Shown piece by piece: positions 56,916 through 64,000 of a DNA stretch of 64,000 nucleotides. The notes below the pieces were generated by a model. That model searched no databases, had not been told where the DNA came from, and saw only the letters and a program-made list of their open reading frames with translations. A program made the position numbers and the translations under genes. This stretch comes from Mycobacterium szulgai (GTDB lineage: Bacteria > Actinomycetota > Actinomycetes > Mycobacteriales > Mycobacteriaceae), in contig NZ_LQPW01000054.1 in the NCBI RefSeq assembly GCF_002116635.1, positions 17,415 through 81,414 on the forward strand. Reading direction: 5' to 3'. The first letter of the stretch is position 1; every line of letters begins with the position of its first letter.

Positions 56916-57671
56916 CTAGCCTTTCAGGTGAGTGGTGAAGAATTGGTCGATTCGGCGCCAGCCGTCGACAGCGGCTTCCGGGCGGTACGCCGGACGGTCG
57001 ACGGAGAAGAAGCTGTGACCCGCTCCCTCATAGGAGTGGAACTCGTGCGGTTTGTCCAGCCTGGTCAATTCGGCGTCCAGGGTGGCCACGCTGGCCGGCG
57101 GGGGGAACCGGTCCTCGGCACCGAACAGGCCCAGCATGGGGCAGCTCAGGTTCGCCGCGAGACCGAGAATCGGCTGCATGGTTTTGGGCATGCCTTCTGG
57201 CGCGTCCTCGACGATGAAGGCGCCATAGCAGTTCACCGCGGCGTTCAAGTGCAGCGAGCATGCCGCCAGGAACGCGTGCCGCCCGCCCGAGCAGTGCCCG
57301 ATGACGCCGAACTTTCCGTTTGCACCTGGCAACGTGCGCAGGTGCTCCACAGCGCCGGCGACGTCGCCGACCAGCCGGCCATCGGGTACGCCGCCGGCTG
57401 CCCGGGCGGTAGCGGCGGCGTCGTCGGGCTCGGCACCGGGAGCTTCGCGCGAGTACAGGTTCGGCGCGACGGTGTGCAAGCCGCTGACCGCAAGCCGCCG
57501 GACGAACTCCTTGGTCTCGCGGTCATAGCCGGGCATGTGGTGGATCCAGACGACTCCGCCCCGGGAATCCTCGGCGAGCGGCATCGCACGGTAGGCCTCG
57601 ATCTCGTCACCGCCGTGGCCGGCGATGGTGATCGTCTCGGCGCGAATGGCATCTGGACTGAACGCATTCAT
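56916..57671 (-). CDS. dienelactone hydrolase family protein
   Basis: 251 residues. The nucleophile elbow is KFGVIGHCSGGRHAFLAAC with Cys as nucleophile, followed by the Asp in LGLFGAEDRFPPP and the His in SYEGAGHSFFSVDRP: a full Cys-Asp-His triad. It hydrolyses lactones or small esters in the cytoplasm. ATG 57671 gives MNAFSPDAIRAETITIAGHG. It heads the run hydrolase, small protein, DUF427, monooxygenase, which together could open and process an oxidised ring compound (inference). It is divergent from the nitroreductase gene. Confidence 0.88.
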   Translation of the reverse strand: MNAFSPDAIRAETITIAGHGGDEIEAYRAMPLAEDSRGGVVWIHHMPGYDRETKEFVRRLAVSGLHTVAPNLYSREAPGAEPDDAAATARAAGGVPDGRLVGDVAGAVEHLRTLPGANGKFGVIGHCSGGRHAFLAACSLHLNAAVNCYGAFIVEDAPEGMPKTMQPILGLAANLSCPMLGLFGAEDRFPPPASVATLDAELTRLDKPHEFHSYEGAGHSFFSVDRPAYRPEAAVDGWRRIDQFFTTHLKG

Positions 57672-57732
57672 GGTGCTCCCTGGGCTCCCTGGACTGCTGC
57701 CGCCCGTCCAACTTATCGAGTACCGTCGAGCC

Positions 57733-58239
57733 GTGGCGCTGCGGCGGGAAAGCCCGATTCGGGGACGACGGCTGGGGCTCTTTGAGGCGCTGTTCGAACG
57801 CTTTGCGATGAGCCGGGCCGGTTATGTATTCATGCTCAGGCTGGCACCGCATATCGACAAGGCGGTGATTCCCCGGACCAGGGGCCGGCTGAGTTCGGCC
57901 GGGTTCGACAGAGTCGGTCTGGTCACCAGCATCGGCGCCAAGTCCGGAAAGCAGCGCACACATCCGTTGGCGTTGCTGGAAGTTGGCGACGGGCTGCTCG
58001 CCATCGGCTCCAACTACGGGCGGCCCAATCACCCGGCCTGGAGCGCCAATCTGCTCGCGTACCCCGAATGCACGGTCGAGTTCAAGGGTCCGCCCAAGCC
58101 GCACCGCGCCGAGCTGCTCACCGGCGACGCCCGTGCGCAGGCCTGGTCGGACGCGGTCGACTTCTACGCCGGCTATGAGAGCTACCGCACCAGTTGTGCG
58201 CCACGCGAAATCAGGATCTTCCGCCTCACAGCACGCTGA
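57733..58239 (+). CDS. deazaflavin (F420)-dependent nitroreductase family protein
   Basis: 168 residues of the Ddn-like split beta-barrel family: LVTSIGAKSGKQRTHPLALL, LLAIGSNYGRPNHPAWSANL and ECTVEFKGPPKPHRAELLTG match the F420-binding and core motifs of Ddn (Rv3547) relatives. These enzymes reduce quinones or nitro compounds with F420H2. GTG 57733 was chosen as the start nearest the conserved region; longer forms overlap the divergent gene. The 3' end overlaps the convergent lipoprotein gene by 14 bp. Confidence 0.87.
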   Translation: MALRRESPIRGRRLGLFEALFERFAMSRAGYVFMLRLAPHIDKAVIPRTRGRLSSAGFDRVGLVTSIGAKSGKQRTHPLALLEVGDGLLAIGSNYGRPNHPAWSANLLAYPECTVEFKGPPKPHRAELLTGDARAQAWSDAVDFYAGYESYRTSCAPREIRIFRLTAR

Positions 58240-59827
58240 TCGGAATGGTCAACGATTCCGGTTTGGCGGGCAGCATCGTGGTGTCCACCGAGAGAATTTC
58301 GCCATTGTCCTGAGTGCCGTTGGGCAGCGTCTTGGGTTTGAGGCGCAGCGTCGGATTGTCCGCGGCCAAACCGGCCAGTCCGTAATTGCTGTCGTTGGCG
58401 ACGACTATCGTCTTTCCGCCGTCCGGGGTGATGAGGCCGTCGATCTGGTCGTGGCCGAAGAAGTAACCCTTAGGCGACAGTGTGCGCAGCAGTTCGCTGA
58501 GGTCGAGTTTGAGGTCCTTTGTGGCAACGGTGATTCCGGCGGCCTTGAGCTTGGCGAGCGCGTCGGCGTCGGTGGTCACGCCGACGAAAGTCTCCAGTGG
58601 AACGTTGTTGATGAGCAGACCGCCGGCTTCGGCCAGATAGGACGACCCCACGACCGTCGAGTGCGGGCCCACATCGGTGGCCCCGGCGACATCGGCCAGG
58701 TAGATCTTCTTGTTTGCGTCCGGGGCGAATTTGTCGTCACGTTCGTCGATCAGGAACGTGGTCGCACTCAACGCGGTGATATCCGAGACCGAGACATTCG
58801 TCTGTTGCGGATTGGCCAATGGATACAGATACTCGTGCACGATGCTGCGGTCGACCAGGTTGATGGTCACGATGCGGGTGAATGGGACAGACTTGGCGGG
58901 CCCGGTCAAACCCGGCGTTTGAATCGCCGACTGCATGATCCCCACCAATGTGTTGCCGTCCGGCGTCATCGTCAGCCCCTCCATACCCTGATTCGGGCTG
59001 CGCAGCGACAACTCCCGGGGCAGCGACCCGTCGAGCGGTGAAAGACGTTCCAGCTCTTTTCCTTTGGCGTCGAAGTGGATGATGTACGGACCGTATTGGT
59101 CGGATACCCAGAACGTGCCGTCGGGCCGGGCGACCAGGCCTTCGGGATCCACTCCGTATTCCGAGGGGCGCAGCGGCGCGCCGTTGAGATCCACCAGCGC
59201 CTCGCCGGTGCTGGCGTGCGGATCGATGAGCCCCACCAGCGGGGCGCCGTCCGGCGCGTGCAGCGTGATGGTCTGCTCCACCGTCGCGACACCGCCGGCC
59301 AGTCTGAGCTTGGCGATATGCGGGTGGTAATCGGGCAGCGGAAGGACTTTCTCGCTCCCGGTACGCCCATCCACGTTGGGGCCGCGGTCGGTGAGGCCGT
59401 AGATCTCGTCGGCCGTGCCCGGCAACGCGGCGATCGCGGAACCGTGCGCGCCGGCTTTGATGGCGACGCCACCCATTGTGGTCAGCGGTAGCGCTTCTTC
59501 GGAGTAGAGCTTGACAGCGTGACTGACGGTGACGGGGAGCTCATCGGTCCCGGTGTAGCCGGCGTCGGGGGTGTAGATCATGTCGCCGTTCGTGCTGTAG
59601 GCGATGCTGCCGTGTTTGGGCTTGCCGTACGCAACCGGTGTGACGCCGCCGGTGGCGGCCAGCATCCGGTCCGGCGGAATGATCAGAGCCGTCCCTTTGG
59701 TGGTGCTCAAGTCGACCTTGCCCTGATATGGGGTCGTGGAGTCCGCCGTGCGCGGCACGCAGGCCGTCAGCACAACGACCAGAATTCCCGCTGGAATTGA
59801 CCATCTCGTCTTGCGTCCCATGCACAT
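58226..59827 (-). CDS. phytase-like/esterase-like lipoprotein
   Basis: 533 residues. The lipoprotein signal is RKTRWSIPAGILVVVLTAC with the lipidated Cys near 23. After a ~90-residue Ig-like segment (YTPDAGYTGTDELPVTVSH) the main domain is an esterase-like phytase-type propeller: EIYGLTDRGPNVDG, VDPEGLVARPDGTFWVSDQY, NQGMEGLTMTPDGNTLVGIM. The Asp/Glu-rich motifs fit a metal-binding phosphoesterase, but activity is unproven. It is anchored on the outer face of the membrane. ATG 59827 or 59821. Confidence 0.86.
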   Translation of the reverse strand: MCMGRKTRWSIPAGILVVVLTACVPRTADSTTPYQGKVDLSTTKGTALIIPPDRMLAATGGVTPVAYGKPKHGSIAYSTNGDMIYTPDAGYTGTDELPVTVSHAVKLYSEEALPLTTMGGVAIKAGAHGSAIAALPGTADEIYGLTDRGPNVDGRTGSEKVLPLPDYHPHIAKLRLAGGVATVEQTITLHAPDGAPLVGLIDPHASTGEALVDLNGAPLRPSEYGVDPEGLVARPDGTFWVSDQYGPYIIHFDAKGKELERLSPLDGSLPRELSLRSPNQGMEGLTMTPDGNTLVGIMQSAIQTPGLTGPAKSVPFTRIVTINLVDRSIVHEYLYPLANPQQTNVSVSDITALSATTFLIDERDDKFAPDANKKIYLADVAGATDVGPHSTVVGSSYLAEAGGLLINNVPLETFVGVTTDADALAKLKAAGITVATKDLKLDLSELLRTLSPKGYFFGHDQIDGLITPDGGKTIVVANDSNYGLAGLAADNPTLRLKPKTLPNGTQDNGEILSVDTTMLPAKPESLTIPISVL

Positions 59828-59870
59828 GGCTTAGCAAGGCTAGTTGACGCGCCGGTGTACGCGAGGCGAG

Positions 59871-60653
59871 CTAGGGCTTCTTGTCGCGCACTTTGTACGA
59901 CGACGGCCACGATTTTCGCGATTCGTCGCCAGTCAGCGGAGTTCCCATCCCGCCTACCTTGACGTTGTAGGCCTCCTTAGCTGGGCCGACTTCGCGATTG
60001 GCGTGTTCCTGGGCGAGGTAGTACAGCTCGTCGATGGTGGCTTCGTCGTAGGCGACGAACGAGGTCTCCCGCGCGACGTCGTCGATACCTTCCAGCATCC
60101 GGTCCGGCAGGTAGCGCGACGCCAGGGCGGCCGCGCCGAGCAGAGAGAATGGGATGACCCAGTAGCAGATGAACGAGAGCGGTGTCTTGGTGTCCAGAAT
60201 CGTCGCGTTACCTTGCACGATCGGCGGGATCGCCGCCGATACCGTCATACCGGCGAAGGCGGCAACCCAGATCCACGTCAAGACCGTGGTGATCCGATTG
60301 AACAACTCGGTCTTGACCACGTCGGGTGGTTGCTCAGCGGCCGCGAACTCGCGCACGAACGGCTTACCGATCAGCACGCCGACCAGCGCCACCAGGAAGA
60401 TCCCAGCGTTGCTGAGCGGCTGTATCCACCGCGCCATGAAGGCGTCGCTGAGCGTGAAGGTCAGCACCGTCAGCACCACAAATGTGGCCACGGCGCCGAT
60501 TTCGAGCGTGCGGCCCGGTTTCTGAGTAGCGCGCCCGATGGCGAACACGGCGAGCGCGATCAGCAGCGCGACCGCCACGGCGATGGAGAAGGGGACGTTA
60601 CCGACGAGCACCCAGTACACGATCCAGGGCGCGAAACCAAAGAGCAGGCCCAC
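59871..60653 (-). CDS. integral membrane protein, function unknown
   Basis: 260 residues with about six membrane helices in the first 190, for example FAPWIVYWVLVGNVPFSIAV, AVALLIALAVFAIG and FICYWVIPFSLLGAAALA. A soluble tail of about 70 residues follows, containing DEATIDELYYLAQEHANREV. The GTG start has no strong ribosome site in view. I do not recognise the family. It lies 32 bp downstream of the dehydrogenase gene on the same strand, with the lipoprotein gene next. Confidence 0.82.
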   Translation of the reverse strand: MGLLFGFAPWIVYWVLVGNVPFSIAVAVALLIALAVFAIGRATQKPGRTLEIGAVATFVVLTVLTFTLSDAFMARWIQPLSNAGIFLVALVGVLIGKPFVREFAAAEQPPDVVKTELFNRITTVLTWIWVAAFAGMTVSAAIPPIVQGNATILDTKTPLSFICYWVIPFSLLGAAALASRYLPDRMLEGIDDVARETSFVAYDEATIDELYYLAQEHANREVGPAKEAYNVKVGGMGTPLTGDESRKSWPSSYKVRDKKP

Positions 60654-60685
60654 AAAGGGTCAGTGTATGGGCTTGGGTTTGGGCG

Positions 60686-61831
60686 TTAGGTCAGTGCCTG
60701 CGGAGCTACCAGGAACTTCTCGCCGGTGGCGCGCTTGACATAGCGATTGAACGCGTCCGGTTGGAGCATGCCGGCCAAGGAGACTTCCTCGGTGTAGGTA
60801 CTGGCGAAAGTCGTGGTCAGTTCCGCGGCCACCCGGGCCCGCAATCGCGCGATCGCCTCGGCGCCGATGCTCTGCAGGAACGGGGTGAGCAGCCAACCGC
60901 CGACACCCCAGGCCATGCCGAAGTTGCGGGTCAGCGTCGTCGGACCCGTGTCGAGCGAGCCGTAGATGTACACCTGCTTGTGGACGCTCGACCCGTAGCG
61001 CGAGTAGTTGGCTGCGGTGGCGTTGGCCGCTTGTTCCATGCCGTTGAGGATTTGACTCGCCAGCGTGCCTCCTCCGGTGGCGTCGAACGCAAGCGTCGCC
61101 GACGTCGCTTTGAGCGCCTCGACAAGGTCTGCCGAGAAAGACGGCGACGTCGAGTTGAGGACATGGACCGCGCCCAGGGCGCGCAGCAGTTCTACCTGGT
61201 CGGGCTTGCGGACGATGTTGACCAGCGCTACCCCGTCTGCGTTGCACAGCTTGACCAGCATCTGGCCCAGATTCGACGCCGCCGCCGTGTGCACCAGAGC
61301 CGAATGTCCTTCGCGGCGCATGGTTTCCACCATTCCGAGCGCTGTCAACGGGTTGACGAACGACGATGCCCCGTCCCGTGCCGCGGTCCCGTCCGGCAAC
61401 ACCAGGCATGCGGCAGCGGGAACCACCCGGTATTGGGAATACATTGCGCCGCCGGCGATTCCGACTGTCTTGCCGACCATGGCCTGGGCCGCCGGGGACG
61501 AGCCCGCGGCGACGACGGTGCCCGCGCCCTCGTTGCCCGCCGGAAGCGATTGGTCCACCCGCGCCGAAAGCGCTTTCAGAGAGCCCGGTGCCAACTTCGC
61601 CGTGACGACAGGGCGCTGCGGCGTGCCGGACACCGTCGCGGTCGACATGTCGGCGCTGGCGATGAGCAGGCCCAGGTCTGACGGGTTGATCGGCGCGGCT
61701 TCCACCCGAACCAACACTTCGTTGTCGCCGGGGTCGGGAATTTCGACGTCGTGCAGTGACAGCTCGAGCGTCTCCTGCGAGGTCACCAACGAACGCAGTT
61801 CGAGTGCGACGCCGGGCAAGTCTGGGGTCAT
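60686..61831 (-). CDS. zinc-binding-type (MDR) alcohol dehydrogenase/quinone reductase
   Basis: 381 residues. The GroES-like N-terminal half has VLVRVEAAPINPSDLGLLIA and LPAGNEGAGTVVAAGSSP; the Rossmann half has ALVHTAAASNLGQMLVKLC and LAFDATGGGTLASQILNGME. Catalytic zinc ligands of classical alcohol dehydrogenases are not evident, so a quinone-reductase-like, NADPH-dependent activity is more likely. The substrate is unknown. ATG 61831. The YchJ gene ends 29 bp upstream. Confidence 0.88.
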   Translation of the reverse strand: MTPDLPGVALELRSLVTSQETLELSLHDVEIPDPGDNEVLVRVEAAPINPSDLGLLIASADMSTATVSGTPQRPVVTAKLAPGSLKALSARVDQSLPAGNEGAGTVVAAGSSPAAQAMVGKTVGIAGGAMYSQYRVVPAAACLVLPDGTAARDGASSFVNPLTALGMVETMRREGHSALVHTAAASNLGQMLVKLCNADGVALVNIVRKPDQVELLRALGAVHVLNSTSPSFSADLVEALKATSATLAFDATGGGTLASQILNGMEQAANATAANYSRYGSSVHKQVYIYGSLDTGPTTLTRNFGMAWGVGGWLLTPFLQSIGAEAIARLRARVAAELTTTFASTYTEEVSLAGMLQPDAFNRYVKRATGEKFLVAPQALT

Positions 61832-61860
61832 GGGTGGGGCCTCCTCAATCCGTTATGGCG

Positions 61861-62256
61861 TCAATCCGAAATGGCGTCGACGTAGAACCACCGGCCGGCG
61901 CGCCGCTGGAAACGACTGCGCTCGTGCATGCTGCCAGGGCGGCCCGCGGACTCGAAGCTGGCGGTGAACTCCACCTCGCCGAATTCGTCGGCGGGGCCTC
62001 CCCCGACTGTGGCGATCACGTCGAGCCCGGTCCAGGTGGTACCCGGGTTGACAGACACATCGTCGGGCCGCGTGCGGGGGTGCCAGGTGCGAAACAAGTA
62101 GTCGGCGTTGCCATATGCGTATGCCGAATACCTGGACCGCATCAACTCCTCGGCCGATCGCGCCTGCCGTTGGCCGTGGTGCAGCGGCTCACAGCACGCG
62201 GGGTAGCCGGCTGGGTTGCCGCACGGACACGGCGGCTCTTCGAGGGGTTCGGCCAC
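61861..62256 (-). CDS. YchJ/UPF0225 family SEC-C motif protein
   Basis: 131 residues. An N-terminal Cys cluster (PCPCGNPAGYPACCEPLHHG) of the SEC-C zinc-binding type is followed by the NTF2-like YchJ domain (ELMRSRYSAYAYGNADYLFRTWH and a C-terminal RAGRWFYVDAISD). The function is unknown. ATG 62256. It is divergent from the PE_PGRS gene across 134 bp that are AT-rich near 62260-62340. Confidence 0.9.
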   Translation of the reverse strand: MAEPLEEPPCPCGNPAGYPACCEPLHHGQRQARSAEELMRSRYSAYAYGNADYLFRTWHPRTRPDDVSVNPGTTWTGLDVIATVGGGPADEFGEVEFTASFESAGRPGSMHERSRFQRRAGRWFYVDAISD

Positions 62257-62390
62257 GTTGTAGAGCCTGACAGATTGCTATTTAGGACACTCATTTGAGT
62301 TCTCCAAAATTTGCTACTTCGTCAACACGTCGGGCGTACAGTCCCGTCCACTGAATTTCTCAGTTGTCGCATTCGAGCATTGGGGCCCGT

Positions 62391-64000
62391 ATGTCAACTT
62401 TGCTGATCGCACCCGAAGCCTTGGTGGCCGCTTCGCAGGAACTGACCGGACTCGGGTCGGCGCTGGGAGCCGCGAATTCCGCCGCTGCGACGTCAACGAC
62501 ACAGGTCGTGGCCGCGGCCGGGGACGAGGTATCGGCGGCCATCGCCAGGTTGTTCGGTTCCTTGGGCCGGGAGTATCAGGTCCTCAGCGCGCAGTCGGCG
62601 TTGTTTCACGAGCAGTTTGCTCGCACATTGGCCTCCGGCGCCGGCGCGTATGCGGCAGCAGAAGCGGCGAGTGTGTCGCCGCTGCAGTGGCTGGAAGACG
62701 CCGTGCTGGGCGTGATCAACGCGCCCACCAACCTCCTGCTGGGTCGCCCGCTCATCGGGAACGGCACCAATGGTGCACCGGGAACCGGAAACAACGGTGG
62801 GGCCGGCGGAATTTTGATCGGCGACGGCGGCAATGGCGGCTCGGGTGCGGCCGGCCAAGCCGGCGGGCGCGGCGGCGACGCCGGGTTGTTTGGCAACGGT
62901 GGCATCGGCGGGGCTGGTGGTGCGGCCACGGTGGCCGGTGGCACCGGCGGCGCGGGCGGTGGCGGTGGCGCCGGCGGGTGGCTGGGCGGGTTCGGCGGCG
63001 CGGGCGGCATCGGTGGAGCCGGCGCGGTGGGCGTCGTCGGTGGCAACGGCGGCGCCGGTGGTGTTGGTGGTGTAAGTCGGGCTTTGGCCGGTTGGGGCGG
63101 CGGCGCCGGCGGGGCCGGCGGCATCGGCGGCGCAGGGGCAGACGGAGCCTCCGGAGCGGTACCCGGCAGCGGCGGCAACGGCGGCAACGGCGGTGCCGGT
63201 GGGTCCGGCGGAGGCACGCAAGCCTTCCTGAACAGCACCGTTGGCGCGGGCGGGGCCGGCGGCGCCGGCGGGGTCGGCGGCAACGGCGGAGACGGAGCTA
63301 TGGGCGCCGTCGGCGGCAACGCGGGGCACGGCGGTAACGGCGGTGCCGGCGGTGCTGCCGGCGGCGTGAGCGGTATCGCCGGTAGTGGCGGTGCAGGTGG
63401 CGCCGGCGGCATCGGCGGTACCGGCGGCGGCGGTACTGCGACCGCGGGCGACGGCGGTGCGGGCGGCAACGGCGGCACCGGCGGGCTTGCCGGCGCTGTC
63501 GGTAGTGGCGGGACTGTCGGCAGTGGTGGGGCCGGCGGAGCGGGCGGCACCGGCGGCGCCGGGCTCAATGCCGCCGATGGCAGCGGCAACGTTGGCGGCC
63601 AGGCAGGCAACGGTGGGGCCGGCGGCCAAGGCGGCAACGCCGGTAACGCCAGCGGCACCGCCGGTAGCGGTGGGGCCGGCGGCGCCGGCGGGGTCGGCGG
63701 CACCGGCGGCAGCAGTGCCACCACCGCCGGAACCGGGGGTAACGGCGGAAGCGGCGGAAACGGCGGCACCGGTGGACTTGCCGGCACCGTCGGCAGCGGC
63801 GGAACCGTAGGCAGTGGCGGTACCGGTGGCGCCGGCGGCACCGGCGCCGCCGGTGCCAATGCCGCCGATGGCAGCGGCGATACCGGCGGCCAGGCAGGCA
63901 ATGGCGGCACCGGCGGCAACGGCGGCAACGCCGGCAATGCCAGCGGCACCGCCGGAAGCGGTGGGGCCGGCGGCGGCGGCGGGGTCGGCGGCATCGGTGG
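62391..64000 (+). CDS. PE_PGRS family protein, 5' part (runs off the window)
   Basis: ATG 62391 opens a frame with no stop to the window end (536 codons visible). It starts with a PE domain ([20 protein letters not shown], about 1-95, with YAAAEA near its end for ESX export) and the standard linker [16 protein letters not shown] long PGRS region of GGAGG/GGNGG units follows, including two long near-repeats of about 300 bp in the second half (around 63440-63700 and 63740-63990). The protein is expected at the mycobacterial surface. Confidence 0.92.
   Translation, partial: MSTLLIAPEALVAASQELTGLGSALGAANSAAATSTTQVVAAAGDEVSAAIARLFGSLGREYQVLSAQSALFHEQFARTLASGAGAYAAAEAASVSPLQWLEDAVLGVINAPTNLLLGRPLIGNGTNGAPGTGNNGGAGGILIGDGGNGGSGAAGQAGGRGGDAGLFGNGGIGGAGGAATVAGGTGGAGGGGGAGGWLGGFGGAGGIGGAGAVGVVGGNGGAGGVGGVSRALAGWGGGAGGAGGIGGAGADGASGAVPGSGGNGGNGGAGGSGGGTQAFLNSTVGAGGAGGAGGVGGNGGDGAMGAVGGNAGHGGNGGAGGAAGGVSGIAGSGGAGGAGGIGGTGGGGTATAGDGGAGGNGGTGGLAGAVGSGGTVGSGGAGGAGGTGGAGLNAADGSGNVGGQAGNGGAGGQGGNAGNASGTAGSGGAGGAGGVGGTGGSSATTAGTGGNGGSGGNGGTGGLAGTVGSGGTVGSGGTGGAGGTGAAGANAADGSGDTGGQAGNGGTGGNGGNAGNASGTAGSGGAGGGGGVGGIG

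Noticed and set aside
62493..63994. Two long minus-strand frames opposite the PE_PGRS gene, rich in Pro and Ala
   Set aside because: They are the antisense reading of GGC/GGN repeats. The plus strand has a PE domain and an uninterrupted PGRS frame.

Overview
The window is high-GC DNA from a slow-growing Mycobacterium outside the M. tuberculosis complex. The evidence is two PE_PGRS genes, mycothiol S-conjugate amidase (mca), the PIN-PhoH fusion phoH2, desA2, proline-rich antigen pra and lpqV. Their order, recalled from memory of M. tuberculosis H37Rv, follows Rv1101c down to Rv1056 in reverse orientation. The species cannot be fixed from the sequence alone.

Layout. 1-5449: end of an AI-2E-type transporter, a dienelactone hydrolase, a DUF4245 protein, then the glpX-fum-(Pro/Gly-rich membrane protein) operon. 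5450-12625: an inserted membrane adenylate cyclase, peptidoglycan deacetylase, phoH2 with its short partner phoAT, desA2, glyA and coaA. 12638-17536: PE_PGRS, then an accessory block (small membrane protein, O-methyltransferase, large membrane protein) next to the short-chain Z-prenyl diphosphate synthase. 17682-23972: hemolysin III, an accessory three-gene cluster (methyltransferase, cupin, small acidic peptide), then a DUF255 protein, a Rv1083-like protein and mca. 24062-32204: DUF4307, greA, metB, a frameshifted pra, cbs, lipU, an SGNH hydrolase and fadA3. 32382-43761: a Bax1-I protein, echA9-echA8-hydrolase operon, cysteine dioxygenase-rhodanese pair, lpqV, two patatins, an accessory alpha-oxoamine synthase with a divergent small protein, and a class II glutamine amidotransferase. 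43782-49852: an accessory island (PucR regulator, orphan HigA, amidohydrolase, LysR) bracketed by two copies of an SRPBCC gene, one of them a pseudogene. 49878-56903: DapB-like oxidoreductase, fadD14, beta-propeller, FAD monooxygenase, DUF427 and a small protein. 56916-64000: second dienelactone hydrolase, F420-type nitroreductase, phytase-like lipoprotein, membrane protein, MDR dehydrogenase, YchJ, and a PE_PGRS gene running off the end.

The conserved backbone covers central carbon metabolism (glpX, fum), one-carbon and sulfur amino acids (glyA, metB, cbs, mca, cysteine dioxygenase), CoA and fatty-acid metabolism (coaA, desA2, fadA3, echA8, echA9, fadD14) and envelope functions (deacetylase, Z-prenyl synthase, lipoproteins).

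The best candidate for an undescribed system is 18419-20691 on the minus strand. A 51-codon (or 31-codon) acidic peptide gene is followed by a perfect 10-bp hairpin. Next come a cupin gene and, overlapping it by 4 bp (GTGA), a TylF-type methyltransferase whose N-terminus looks like a PqqD-like peptide-binding domain. This has the layout of a small RiPP (ribosomally made, modified peptide) locus. That reading is an inference. No CRISPR array, insertion sequence, rRNA or tRNA was seen.
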